From Citricoccus alkalitolerans (GTDB lineage Bacteria; Actinomycetota; Actinomycetes; Actinomycetales; Micrococcaceae), in contig NZ_BAAALH010000001.1 of NCBI RefSeq assembly GCF_039528175.1, forward strand, positions 930,001-994,000: DNA of 64,000 nt. The letters run 5' to 3'. This document shows positions 18,513 through 28,327 of the stretch, one piece after another. The notes beneath the pieces were generated by a model. That model searched no databases, had not been told where the DNA came from, and saw only the letters and a program-made list of their open reading frames with translations. Numbering within the stretch: the first letter of the stretch is position 1; each line of letters opens with the position of its first letter. A program made the translations under genes and the position numbers.

Positions 18513-18623
18513 GAAAGCTGCTCCTGACGCAATGAAACTGGGGGCCGGTGCCGACCTGACGCCAGCTTATCCCGAATGGGGCCACGTCCTGCAGGGGGTG
18601 AACCGCCAGTGACCTGTCATGAC

Positions 18624-18652
18624 CCGACATTCCGTGCGGGGAACGGTACACT
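18624..18652 (+). promoter_or_regulatory. Probable sigma-A-type promoter of ctaB
   Basis: CCGACA (18624-18629) and TACACT (18647-18652) are spaced by 17 bases and resemble minus-35 and minus-10 boxes; the start would fall about 50 bases before the ctaB ATG, within the tkt/ctaB divergent region. Inferred from pattern only. Confidence 0.45.
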
Positions 18653-18710
18653 GGAGGGGGTGTTCCAGCACCGTTGACCTCATCCCGCCCGCCTGCACCG
18701 TGAGAAGTAG

Positions 18711-19700
18711 ATGCCCAGCACCCTTGATGCCCAGTCCGCCGCGAGCTCGGCGCCCTCCAGCGCCCGTCCGGTCCACCGGAAGATCGGGTTCAAGCGGAAG
18801 GCCGCAGCCTACGTCTCGCTGACGAAGCCGCGGGTGATGGAACTGCTCCTGGTCACCACGTTGCCGACGATGATCTTCGCGCAGCGGGGCTTCCCGGACG
18901 TGGTCACCATGATCGCCACCATGGTGGGTGGCGCGCTGGCCGCCGGGTCCTCCGCGGCGTTCAATTGCTACATCGACCGGGACATCGACAAGCTGATGAA
19001 CCGGACGAAGAAGCGCCCCCTGGTCACCGGCGAGGTCACTCCCCGCGAGGCCCTCATCTTCGCCTGGGCCATCGGCGTGGTGTCCATCGCCATCCTGCTC
19101 TGGGGCACCAACCTGCTGGCCGCCGGCCTCGGCGTCCTGGCCATCTTCTTCTACGTGGTCATCTACAGCCTGATCCTGAAGCGCCGCACCGAGCAGAACA
19201 TCGTGTGGGGCGGGATCGCCGGCTGCTTCCCGGTCCTCATCGCCTGGGCCGCGGTCCGCGAGACCGTGGAATGGCCGGCCATCGTCCTGTTCCTCATCAT
19301 CTTCCTGTGGACCCCGCCGCACTATTGGCCACTGTCCCTGAAGTACAAGCGCGACTACCAGGCCGCGGAGGTGCCGATGCTCGGGGCCGTGGCCTCGGCA
19401 CGCGTGGTCTCCAGCCAGGTCGTGCTCTACGCCTGGGCCACCGTTGCCTGCTCATTGCTGCTGGTGCCGCTGGGGTGGGCCGGCATCGTCTACACGGCGG
19501 TCGCCCTCGTGGCCGGTGGCTGGTTCGTCTACGAGTCCCACGTGCTCTACGGAGAGTCACAGAAGCCGGAGTACAACGACAAGAAGGCGATGAAGGTCTT
19601 CCACCTCTCCATCACCTATCTGACCCTCGTCTTCGTCGCATTGGCCGTGGACCCCTTCGTGGGCAGCCCGCTCATGCCGGTCCCGGGCATCCCGTCCTGA
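18711..19700 (+). CDS. ctaB: Protohaem IX farnesyltransferase (haem o synthase)
   Basis: Integral membrane prenyltransferase that adds farnesyl to haem b, giving haem o for cytochrome oxidase. The 329-residue protein has about nine hydrophobic helices after a 35-residue polar N-terminus. The UbiA-family diphosphate motif NCYIDRDID lies near residue 85, TKPRVMELLLVTT near 42, and WTPPHYWPLSLKY near 201, which is diagnostic of the haem o synthase branch. Its partner ctaA is on the opposite strand at 20557-21591. Divergent from tkt, as in many actinobacteria. Confidence 0.96.
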   Translation: MPSTLDAQSAASSAPSSARPVHRKIGFKRKAAAYVSLTKPRVMELLLVTTLPTMIFAQRGFPDVVTMIATMVGGALAAGSSAAFNCYIDRDIDKLMNRTKKRPLVTGEVTPREALIFAWAIGVVSIAILLWGTNLLAAGLGVLAIFFYVVIYSLILKRRTEQNIVWGGIAGCFPVLIAWAAVRETVEWPAIVLFLIIFLWTPPHYWPLSLKYKRDYQAAEVPMLGAVASARVVSSQVVLYAWATVACSLLLVPLGWAGIVYTAVALVAGGWFVYESHVLYGESQKPEYNDKKAMKVFHLSITYLTLVFVALAVDPFVGSPLMPVPGIPS

Positions 19701-19706
19701 CTTCTC

Positions 19707-20467
19707 TCACCTGAGGGCGAGGACTGGACGGAGCACGTCAGGGACTCGAGGTGAGCGCGACCTGGCGGTTGTGGTGACTGTCGAGGATCGCGGTGGGATG
19801 ATGGCCACCGAGAGAATTAGGACAATCCACGTGCCGATGGCCTCCATCCAGACCCTGACGGAGAGCAGGAGCAACACCGCGGCGACGAGGCGGTATGCGT
19901 AGACCCTGCGGGAACCGTTCCGGGCGACCGACAAGCCACGGGATTCGACGACCACGGGTGGCCCGGCTCGCCATCCAGAATGAGGCGAAGAATACCGCCG
20001 TGCCTGCCAGCCCTGCCAGAGTTCCCCCGAGTAGCCCCCTGCGCCCTACTGGACCCCGCCACGGACGTGCTGATCACGGCAGGGGTTTGTGAAGGGTGCC
20101 GTCATCGTGTCGGACACGTTGCCCAGCCACGCTCTTGGTCGCCGCGTAGAAGACCCCATCACCAGCACCAGCAGGGGCACGAGCATGAAGCCGCCAAAGA
20201 TCAGCGCTGGGGCTATCCGTGCATGCGGGTCTGGACAGGGAAACGCAAGCGCACAGACGAGCGGGAATTGCTGTGACCTCCAGAAGACCAACCAGGCGAC
20301 GGACACCATGGCGACGGCCGGTGGCCACAGCCTGAAGTGATGTACACGTGCACCAGCGCCGGTCATGCAACCCAGTGTGGCATGGGCGCGCCAGTAGGGT
20401 GGGAGCCCCTGACGGCGAGCAGCGGGGTTCCGAGCGTGCGGAAATCCACGAACTTCTCCGGGCCCAT
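19707..20467 (-). pseudogene. Fragments of a membrane protein gene in the ctaB-ctaA gap
   Basis: This stretch between ctaB and ctaA holds no intact recognisable gene. On the minus strand there is a 34-residue frame starting at 20467 (MGPEKFVDF..., purine-rich GAGGGG upstream) whose stop overlaps by ATGA a 106-residue frame (20366-20046) with two hydrophobic segments (around LWPPAVAMVSVAWLVFW and APALIFGGFMLVPLLVLV). A third hydrophobic segment (GLLGGTLAGLAGTAVFF, about 20036-19986) is in another frame, and a fourth (YRLVAAVLLLLSV onward, down to 19707) returns to the frame of the second piece after an in-frame TAG at 20046. The simplest reading is one four-helix membrane protein broken by several indels; two or three small real genes, or sequence errors, are alternatives. 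Family unknown. Nothing else was seen in 19701-20556. Confidence 0.4.
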
Positions 20468-20556
20468 CTCAGCCGTCCCCTCATTCAGATGCGTCCGCGG
20501 AGCCTCCCTCCGGAACCCAGCCAGGCAACAGGTCACTCTGGACGCCTCACGCCTGG

Positions 20557-21591
20557 TCAGGAACGGACTGCGGCCGGCCGGGTGTGGTAGGTGGAGACCT
20601 GCCGGTCCCAGACGGTGGTGACGGCCCAGACGACGAGGCCGGTGCCCAGCATGTGCAGCAGGACCACGCCGATCGGCAGTCCGGTGAAGTGCTGGATGTA
20701 GCCGACGGCCCCCTGGAAGGCAATCACCGCGATGAGGACCCATGCCGAGACCCGCTGCCGCCGCGAGGACTGCTGGCGCAGGACCGCCACGAGCAGCACG
20801 AGCGCCGCGGCGGTCATCAGGTAGACGGGGAAGGCGTGCAATCGGGTGACCACCAGCGGGTCAAAGTCATGGCGGGGCGCGTTGGCGTCCCCTCCGTGCG
20901 GACCGGTCCCGGTGACGATCGTCCCGAGGTACAGGACGACCCAGCCGATCACGAAGATGCCTCGAGCAAGATTTCGGGAGAGAGCGGACGTCTGGCCGTC
21001 GACCACGGTGGCCGGGGCGGCCGGGTGGCCCCCGTGTGCCTGACGGTGACGCCATTCCGCGCCCACCCGGTTCACCAGCAGGGTCGCGAAGCAGACCATC
21101 ACCGAGGAGACGAGGAAGTGGAACGCGACCACCCAGGGATTCAGGTCGGTCCACACGGTGATGCCGCCCACGACGGCCTGCGCCGGAATGCAGGCCAGCA
21201 TCCCCACCGAGATCCAGAAGAGGCTCGGGTGGGACTTCCGAAGGTTCCAGACCCACAGCAGCACCGCCAGGGCCGCCAGTCCCACCACGAAGGTCAGCAG
21301 TCGGTTGCCGAACTCGATGACGCCGTTGATCCCCATCTCCGGGGTGTTGGTCCAGGAGTCGTCAGTACAGGTGGGCCAGGTCGGGCAACCGAGGCCGGAG
21401 GCGGTCAGACGTACGGCGCCACCGGTGACGATGATGCCGATCTCGGTTACGAGCGAGATAACCGCGAGCACGAGGGTGACCCGGGTGATGTCCCGCGGCG
21501 TGTATCGGCCGATGCCCGCATCGATGCGGCGCCACAGTCCGGGGTGGGTGGCGGCGCCGTTCTGGGTGGTGGACTGGGTGGGGATACTCAC
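20557..21591 (-). CDS. ctaA: Haem A synthase, COX15/CtaA family
   Basis: Oxidises the methyl group of haem o to give haem a for the cytochrome c oxidase. The 344-residue protein has eight predicted membrane helices; the motifs GGAVRLTASGLGCPTWPTC (loop with the conserved Cys pair), EFGNRLLTF and later VTRLHAFPVYL and LHMLGTG carry the haem-ligand histidines. Start is GTG (21591). The ABC permease gene lies 46 bases upstream on the same strand, so ctaA may be the last gene of the ABC transporter transcript. ctaB and SURF1 elsewhere in the window belong to the same oxidase assembly route. Confidence 0.94.
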   Translation of the reverse strand: MSIPTQSTTQNGAATHPGLWRRIDAGIGRYTPRDITRVTLVLAVISLVTEIGIIVTGGAVRLTASGLGCPTWPTCTDDSWTNTPEMGINGVIEFGNRLLTFVVGLAALAVLLWVWNLRKSHPSLFWISVGMLACIPAQAVVGGITVWTDLNPWVVAFHFLVSSVMVCFATLLVNRVGAEWRHRQAHGGHPAAPATVVDGQTSALSRNLARGIFVIGWVVLYLGTIVTGTGPHGGDANAPRHDFDPLVVTRLHAFPVYLMTAAALVLLVAVLRQQSSRRQRVSAWVLIAVIAFQGAVGYIQHFTGLPIGVVLLHMLGTGLVVWAVTTVWDRQVSTYHTRPAAVRS

Positions 21592-21637
21592 AACAGGCTC
21601 CTTTGAAGGAGACGGACAGGGATGGACAGCGAAACAC

Positions 21638-22452
21638 TCAGCGCCATCTGAACCACTTCAACGCGCACACCGTGGCCAGGAGGCCCCAGCCCGCCAGGAC
21701 GAGCAGGGCGCCGACGTCGGGCGTTCCGGTGCCGAAGGCGAACCGGAGCCCGTCGCCCAGCGCGGCCGAGGGCAGGAAGGAGGCGATGCCGGAGAACCAG
21801 CTGATGGCGGGGACAGGGAAGACGGCCCCGCCCACGGCGCCCAGCAGCACCCACAACAGGTTGGTGAGGGCCAGGGTGGCCTCCGGCCGGGCGGTGCCCG
21901 CGATGAGCAGACCGAGGGCGGTGAAGGAGGCCGCCCCAAGGATGAGGAAGAGGACGGCCCACGGCACCCCGGCCCAGACGGGCTGCCAGCCCAGCACGAG
22001 ACCGATCCCGCCGATCACCACGACCTGGAGCAACAAGACAGCTAGGACGGCGCAGGCCTTGCCGAGGATGAGCCCGGCCGGCCCGAGGGGAGTCGTGGAC
22101 AGGTAGGCCAACACGCCGTAGCGGCGGTCGAACCCGGTGGCGATGCCCTGGCCGGTGAAGGCCGAGCTGAGCACGGCGAGGGCGAGGACGCCCGGCACGG
22201 CCACGTCCACCCCGCGGACCCCCGCGCTGTCCATCAGTCCGGACCAGACGACGGCGAACAGGGCCATGAGGGGTAGGACGAGAGAGATCAGCAGCTGCTC
22301 GCCGTTGCGGATCGCGGTGACGGATTCATAGCGTCCCTGCGCCATCACCCGGCGGGTCAGGGAGCTGGCGTTGCCGTGCCGCGAGGGGCTGCCCAGCGGG
22401 GATACGGCCGCGGCGGTGCTGGCGGTGCTGTGAGGGGTGTTCACGGAACTGC

Positions 22453-22456
<4 letters not shown>
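21638..22456 (-). CDS. ABC-2 type transporter permease
   Basis: Membrane half of an exporter whose ATPase is the overlapping upstream gene. The 272 residues begin with a 45-residue polar N-terminus followed by six hydrophobic segments, an arrangement typical of DrrB/ABC-2 permeases. It starts at GTG and shares the bases GTGA with the ATPase stop. Its constant position beside ctaA in actinobacteria suggests a link to haem or oxidase assembly, but the substrate is not visible. No substrate-binding protein is present, consistent with export. Confidence 0.85.
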
Positions 22457-23394
<938 letters not shown>

Positions 23395-23498
23395 CTATCC
23401 ATGATACCCGCGTGGACCGGCAGTTCTACGGCCCGTAGAACTTCCGTGGTCAACACCACCCTCGGGAAAGGCACGCCTTACTTTCGTGGTGAGGTTAA

Positions 23499-23511
23499 TT
23501 AGGTAAACTAA
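23499..23511 (+). promoter_or_regulatory. sufR promoter with overlapping TTAG-N5-CTAA palindrome
   Basis: The TTAG (23499-23502) and CTAA (23508-23511) arms form a palindrome overlapping a good minus-10 box, TAAACT (23504-23509). The hexamer ends 7 bases before the sufR GTG and no ribosome site precedes that GTG, so the transcript is probably leaderless. A repressor bound at the palindrome would block the polymerase; SufR itself is the obvious candidate. The flanking GGTTAATTAGG is the most AT-rich stretch nearby. Confidence 0.5.
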
Positions 23512-23516
23512 GGGTT

Positions 23517-24257
23517 GTGTATTCCACCAGCCAGCTAGACGTGCCCGCCGCGGGCCCGGTCGACGGACAGCGCGAGAGCACCCGGGACCGGGTGTTGCAG
23601 GTCGTCCTGACCCAGGGCCCGGTCAGCGCCGCCCGCGTGGGCGAGTTGCTGGGCCTGACCGCGGCCGCCGTCCGTCGCCATCTGGACGTGCTGTCCGAGG
23701 AAGGCGCCGTCGAGGTCAAGCTGGTCTCCGGCAATCGCGGCGCTGGCCGCCCCTCACGGCGCTATGTGGTCAGCCGTGCCGGTCAGTCCCGCCTGGGCAA
23801 CGACTACCTCGAGGTCGCCGCACAGGCTCTCCATCGGCTGAACCAGGTCGGAGGGGCGGACGCCGTCCGCTCCGTGGCCCGGGATCGCTTCGCCGCCGTC
23901 GAGGACCGCTACCGGGAGGCCATCGGCACCGCCTCGAACCTCAAGGACCGGACCGCCGCCCTGGCCCGGGTCCTGGATGAGGAGGGCTTCGCCGCCAGTG
24001 TCCGCACCGTGGGCCTGGCCGCCAACGCCGGAGGCCGGACCACCTTGAAGGCCGCGCAAATCTGCCAGGGCCATTGCCCACTCCAGGACCTGGCCGCGGA
24101 TTTCCCACAGTTCTGCGAGGAGGAGACGGAGCTCTTCGCCCGCCTGCTCGGCGTGGACGTGCGCCGACTGTCCACCCTGCCCACCGGGGGTCACGTCTGC
24201 ACCACCCACGTGCCGTTGGGTCGGGATGCGGACCAGACAGACCCGACGGTGCCGTGA
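23517..24257 (+). CDS. sufR: Iron-sulfur cluster biosynthesis regulator SufR
   Basis: SufR is a cluster-sensing repressor of the SUF operon. The 246-residue protein has a winged helix at the N-terminus (about 20-85; VGELLGLTAAAVRRHLDVL is the recognition region) and a C-terminal sensor domain with four Cys, C183, C187, C200 and C228, suited to bind an Fe-S cluster. The GTG start appears leaderless. It precedes sufB by 117 bases on the same strand and is divergent from the ABC exporter. Autoregulation is inferred from the promoter palindrome. Confidence 0.92.
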   Translation: MYSTSQLDVPAAGPVDGQRESTRDRVLQVVLTQGPVSAARVGELLGLTAAAVRRHLDVLSEEGAVEVKLVSGNRGAGRPSRRYVVSRAGQSRLGNDYLEVAAQALHRLNQVGGADAVRSVARDRFAAVEDRYREAIGTASNLKDRTAALARVLDEEGFAASVRTVGLAANAGGRTTLKAAQICQGHCPLQDLAADFPQFCEEETELFARLLGVDVRRLSTLPTGGHVCTTHVPLGRDADQTDPTVP

Positions 24258-24374
24258 TTCGTCCCTGAACGGGCTCTGAAGCGGCACCGCACCATTCGCC
24301 GGCCCCGCCGGACGGCTTCACACAGATTTACACAGATCCAACAGACCATCAGCTCGATCACCAGAGAGGCAGCG

Positions 24375-25835
24375 ATGACCGATCAGATCATCAAGGAGAA
24401 CGCCGACCCGGGCGTGATCTCCGAGGTACTGGAGAAGAACCCCGAACTCAATGCCATTGGCGCCTACCAGTTCGGCTGGTCGGACCAGAACGACGCGGGC
24501 GCCAACGCCCGCCGCGGCATCAACGAGGACGTCGTCCGGGATATCTCGGCGAAGAAGAACGAGCCCGAGTGGATGCTCAACCTGCGTCTGAAGGGCCTGA
24601 AGTACTTCGACCGCAAGCCCATGCCGACCTGGGGCGCCGACCTCTCCGGCATCGACTTCGACAACATCAAGTACTTCGTCCGTTCCACGGAGGGCCAGGC
24701 GAAGTCCTGGGAGGACCTGCCGGAGGACATCCGCAACACCTACGAGCGCCTCGGCATCCCCGAGGCCGAGCGTGAGCGCCTCGTCTCGGGCGTGGCCGCG
24801 CAGTACGAGTCCGAGGTCGTCTACCACCAGATCCGCGAGGACCTGGAGGAGCAGGGTGTCATCTTCCTGGACACGGACACGGGCCTGAAGGAGTACCCGG
24901 AGATCTTCAAGGAGTACTTCGGCTCCATCATCCCGGTGGGGGACAACAAGTTCGCGGCGCTGAACACCGCGACCTGGTCCGGCGGCTCCTTCGTCTACGT
25001 CCCCAAGGGCGTCCACGTGGAGATCCCGCTCCAGGCTTACTTCCGCATCAACACCGAGAACATGGGCCAGTTCGAGCGGACCCTGATCATCGCGGACGAG
25101 GACTCCTACGTCCACTACATCGAGGGCTGCACCGCCCCGATCTACAACTCGGACTCCCTGCACTCGGCCGTCGTCGAGATCGTGGTGAAGAAGAACGCCC
25201 GCGTTCGCTACACCACCATCCAGAACTGGTCCACCAACGTCTACAACCTGGTGACCAAGCGCGCGGTGGCCGAAGAGGGCGCCACGATGGAGTGGATCGA
25301 CGGCAACATCGGATCCAAGGTCACCCAGAAGTACCCGGCCGTGTACCTCACCGGTGAGCACGCCAAGGGCGAAACCTTGTCCATCGCCTTCGCCGGCGCG
25401 GACCAGCACCAGGACACCGGCTCCAAGATGGTGCACCTGGCCCCGAACACCTCCAGCTCGATCGTCTCCAAGTCCGTGGCCCGCTCCGGCGGCCGCGCCG
25501 CCTACCGCGGACTCGTCCAGGTGATGGAGGGTGCCAAGAACGCGGCGAACTCCGTGGTCTGTGACGCCCTGCTGGTGGACACGATCTCCCGCTCGGACAC
25601 GTATCCGTACATCGACATCCGCGAGGATGACGCCACCCTCGGCCACGAGGCCACGGTCTCGCGCGTCTCCGAGGAGCAGCTCTTCTACCTGATGAGCCGC
25701 GGCATGTCCGAGACCGAGGCCATGGCCATGATCGTGCGCGGGTTCATCGAGCCCATCGCTCGTGAGCTGCCCATGGAGTACGCCCTGGAACTGAACAAGC
25801 TGATTGAATTGCAGATGGAAGGATCGGTAGGCTGA
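24375..25835 (+). CDS. sufB: Fe-S cluster scaffold protein SufB
   Basis: Scaffold subunit of the SufBCD complex in which new Fe-S clusters are built. The 486-residue protein is full length and has the beta-helix core, with the conserved RTLIIADEDSYVHYIEGCTAP block near residue 240 (shown shortened: GCTAPIY) and the SKSVARSGGRAAYRGLV segment near 360. The C-terminal FYLMSRGMSETEAMAMIVRGF is the SufB/SufD signature. AGAGAGG precedes the ATG. sufD follows after 2 bases. Confidence 0.97.
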   Translation: MTDQIIKENADPGVISEVLEKNPELNAIGAYQFGWSDQNDAGANARRGINEDVVRDISAKKNEPEWMLNLRLKGLKYFDRKPMPTWGADLSGIDFDNIKYFVRSTEGQAKSWEDLPEDIRNTYERLGIPEAERERLVSGVAAQYESEVVYHQIREDLEEQGVIFLDTDTGLKEYPEIFKEYFGSIIPVGDNKFAALNTATWSGGSFVYVPKGVHVEIPLQAYFRINTENMGQFERTLIIADEDSYVHYIEGCTAPIYNSDSLHSAVVEIVVKKNARVRYTTIQNWSTNVYNLVTKRAVAEEGATMEWIDGNIGSKVTQKYPAVYLTGEHAKGETLSIAFAGADQHQDTGSKMVHLAPNTSSSIVSKSVARSGGRAAYRGLVQVMEGAKNAANSVVCDALLVDTISRSDTYPYIDIREDDATLGHEATVSRVSEEQLFYLMSRGMSETEAMAMIVRGFIEPIARELPMEYALELNKLIELQMEGSVG

Positions 25836-25837
25836 GC

Positions 25838-27154
25838 GTGTCACAGACCGTCAACACCACTGACAACGCCTCCCCGGAGGAAATCGACGCCGACGGCGCC
25901 GGTGTGCCCGTCATTCCCGGCATGGGTGAGGAGGGCGAGAAGCTCTCCACCACCGTGGCTGCCGCGTCCGACGCCGGCCACGCCACGCACAGTGTGCCGT
26001 CCCGTTCGGACAAGCGCCCGGTGAAGCCCGGGTCCTCCCGTGCCGACCGCCTCTCCAGCTTCGAGCTGGCGGACTTCCCGGCCCTGACGGGCCGCGAGGA
26101 GGACTGGCGCTTCACGCCCCTGAACCGGCTGGCCGGCCTGCACCTGCCCGACGGCGACGACGCCCGCCTGACCGGTGCGGCACCTGCCGTCTCGGTCACC
26201 GAGTTGGATGGCGTCACCGTGGAGACCGTCGGCCGGGACGATGCCCGACTGGGCACCGTCCTCACGCCGGACGACCGTGTCTCGGCTGCGGCCTGGGCCT
26301 CGTTCGAGCAGGCCACCGTCGTGACCATCGGCGCTGATGTCGAGGCCACCGCCCCGGTGCGCATCGACATCACCGGGACTGGCACGGCCCCGGCCGCCCA
26401 GCACCTGCTGGTGGTCGCCGCGCCCAACTCGCGCGCCGACGTCGTGCTTCAGCACCGCGGTTCCGCCGTGGTCTCGCAGAATGTCGAGTTCGACGTTCAG
26501 GAGGGGGCCGGCCTGAACGTCACCTCCCTGCAGTCCTGGGATGACGGTGCGGTGCATGTCTCCGCCCAGCAGGCCAGGATCGGCAAGGACGCCTCGTTCA
26601 AGCACGTGGCCGTCTCCTACGGCGGTTCCCTGGTGCGCCTGACGCCGACCTCGCGGTTGGCCGGTCAGGGCGGCGAGACCGAGATGTTCGGCCTCTACTT
26701 CGCAGACGCCGGCCAGCACCTGGAGCAGCGTCTGTTCGTGGACCACGCCGTGGCGAACTGCAAGTCCAACGTCCTGTACAAGGGCGCCCTGCAGGGTCAG
26801 GACGCGCACACCGTCTGGGTGGGCGACGTCCTGATCCGCAAGGAGGCCGAGGGCACCGACAGCTACGAGAAGAACCAGAACCTGGTCCTCTCGGAGGGTA
26901 CCCGCGTGGACTCTGTCCCGAACCTGGAGATCGAGACGGGCCTCATCGACGGAGCCGGCCACGCTTCCTCCACGGCTCAGTTCGACGACGAGCAGCTGTT
27001 CTACCTGATGGCCCGTGGCATCGAGGAGCAGGACGCCCGGGAACTCATCGTCCGCGGCTTCCTCCACGAGATCATCCAGAAGATCGGGATCGCCGACGTC
27101 GAGGAGTCCCTCATCGACCAGATGGACTCCGAACTGCAGGTGGCCAGCTTCTGA
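25838..27154 (+). CDS. sufD: Fe-S cluster assembly protein SufD
   Basis: Partner of SufB in the SufBC2D complex; needed mainly for iron acquisition. The 438-residue product starts at GTG two bases after the sufB stop. The first 60 or so residues are acidic and low-complexity, longer than in E. coli SufD; the beta-helix and the C-terminal signature FYLMARGIEEQDARELIVRGF (quoted in part: QDARELIVRGF) are conserved. Its stop overlaps the Rieske gene by one base (TGATG). Confidence 0.95.
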   Translation: MSQTVNTTDNASPEEIDADGAGVPVIPGMGEEGEKLSTTVAAASDAGHATHSVPSRSDKRPVKPGSSRADRLSSFELADFPALTGREEDWRFTPLNRLAGLHLPDGDDARLTGAAPAVSVTELDGVTVETVGRDDARLGTVLTPDDRVSAAAWASFEQATVVTIGADVEATAPVRIDITGTGTAPAAQHLLVVAAPNSRADVVLQHRGSAVVSQNVEFDVQEGAGLNVTSLQSWDDGAVHVSAQQARIGKDASFKHVAVSYGGSLVRLTPTSRLAGQGGETEMFGLYFADAGQHLEQRLFVDHAVANCKSNVLYKGALQGQDAHTVWVGDVLIRKEAEGTDSYEKNQNLVLSEGTRVDSVPNLEIETGLIDGAGHASSTAQFDDEQLFYLMARGIEEQDARELIVRGFLHEIIQKIGIADVEESLIDQMDSELQVASF

Positions 27155-27498
27155 TGGCCGCCGGTCAGCGCGTGTGCGCCGTCGCGGAGATCGGCGCCGA
27201 GGAGGCCAAGCGGTTCACGGTCGACGGCATCGACGTCGCCGTGGTCCGGGCCTCCGACGGCTCGCTCCACGCGGTCAACGACATCTGCTCGCACGAGGAG
27301 GTGTCCCTCTCCGATGGCTTCGTCGAGGGGTGCGCCTTGGAGTGCATCGGCCACGGCTCCGCCTTCGACCTGGTCACCGGCGAGCCGAACGTGTTGCCCG
27401 CCACCGCTCCGGTCGCCGTCTACGCGCTGTCCGTGGAGGACGACTCCGTGTGGGTCGACACCGCCACCGTGCTGAACAGCGCCTCCCTGAACTCGTAA
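27154..27498 (+). CDS. Rieske [2Fe-2S] ferredoxin in the SUF operon
   Basis: A 114-residue Rieske domain with ligands C45-x-H47 and C64-x2-H67 (CSH and CIGH), the spacing used for a [2Fe-2S] cluster with two Cys and two His. It resembles the ferredoxin subunit of non-haem aromatic dioxygenases, but no oxygenase is nearby; its position between sufD and sufC, with one-base overlap to sufD, is usual in actinobacteria and suggests electron supply for cluster assembly. That role is inference. It ends with a 15-residue Ser/Asn tail. Confidence 0.92.
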   Translation: MAAGQRVCAVAEIGAEEAKRFTVDGIDVAVVRASDGSLHAVNDICSHEEVSLSDGFVEGCALECIGHGSAFDLVTGEPNVLPATAPVAVYALSVEDDSVWVDTATVLNSASLNS

Positions 27499-27552
27499 CC
27501 CGTCCCACCAGAATTTCCCGCCTCGCCGGCGGAACCCGCAAGGAGAACACGA

Positions 27553-28317
27553 ATGTCAACCCTGGAAATCAAGGACCTGCACGTCTCCATCGAGACCGAG
27601 AACGGTCCCAAGGAGATCCTCAAGGGCGTCAGCCTGACCATCAACACCGGTGAGACCCACGCCATCATGGGCCCCAACGGCTCCGGCAAGTCCACCCTCG
27701 CCTCGACCATCGCCGGCCACCCCCGCTACGAGGTCACCTCCGGCACCATCACCCTGGATGGGGAGGACGTGCTGGAGATGTCCGTGGACGAGCGGGCCCG
27801 TGCCGGCCTGTTCCTGGCCATGCAGTACCCGGTCGAGATCCCGGGTGTCACCATGACCAACTTCCTGCGCACCGCCAAGACCGCCATCGACGGCGAGGCA
27901 CCCTCCCTGCGTCACTGGACCAAGGACGTCAAGGCCGCCATGGAGAACCTGAAGATCGACCCGACCTTCGCGGCCCGTAACGTCAACGAGGGCTTCTCGG
28001 GTGGCGAGAAGAAGCGCGTGGAGATCCTTCAGCTCGAACTCTTCAAGCCCAAGTTCGCCGTGCTGGACGAGACCGACTCCGGCCTCGACGTCGACGCCCT
28101 GCGCGTGGTCTCCGAGGGCGTCAACCGGTCCCAGGACTCGGGCACCATGGGCACCCTGCTGATCACCCACTACACCCGGATTCTGCAGTACATCAAGCCG
28201 CAGTTCGTGCACGTCTTCGTGGACGGCAAGGTCGCCGAGTCCGGGGGCGCCGAGCTGGCCGACCGCCTCGAGGCCGAAGGCTACGAGCGCTTCGAGACCG
28301 CGGCAACCGGAGCCTGA
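27553..28317 (+). CDS. sufC: Fe-S assembly ATPase SufC
   Basis: ATPase of the SufBCD complex. The 254-residue ABC-type protein has Walker A GPNGSGKSTL (about residues 38-47), signature GFSGGEKKR and Walker B FAVLDETDSGLD, where Asp-Glu-Thr-Asp is the SufC-specific form. The ATG has AAGGAG 7 bases upstream. It lies 54 bases after the Rieske gene and 10 before the DUF59 gene. No sufS or sufU follows. Confidence 0.97.
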   Translation: MSTLEIKDLHVSIETENGPKEILKGVSLTINTGETHAIMGPNGSGKSTLASTIAGHPRYEVTSGTITLDGEDVLEMSVDERARAGLFLAMQYPVEIPGVTMTNFLRTAKTAIDGEAPSLRHWTKDVKAAMENLKIDPTFAARNVNEGFSGGEKKRVEILQLELFKPKFAVLDETDSGLDVDALRVVSEGVNRSQDSGTMGTLLITHYTRILQYIKPQFVHVFVDGKVAESGGAELADRLEAEGYERFETAATGA

Positions 28318-28327
28318 GGAGTATCCC

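Noticed and set aside
23490..23514. A DtxR/IdeR iron box at the sufR promoter.
   Set aside because: The stretch shares TTAGGT with the known 19-base consensus, but the second half is too short and does not mirror the first. The 13-base TTAG-N5-CTAA palindrome is all that can be supported.
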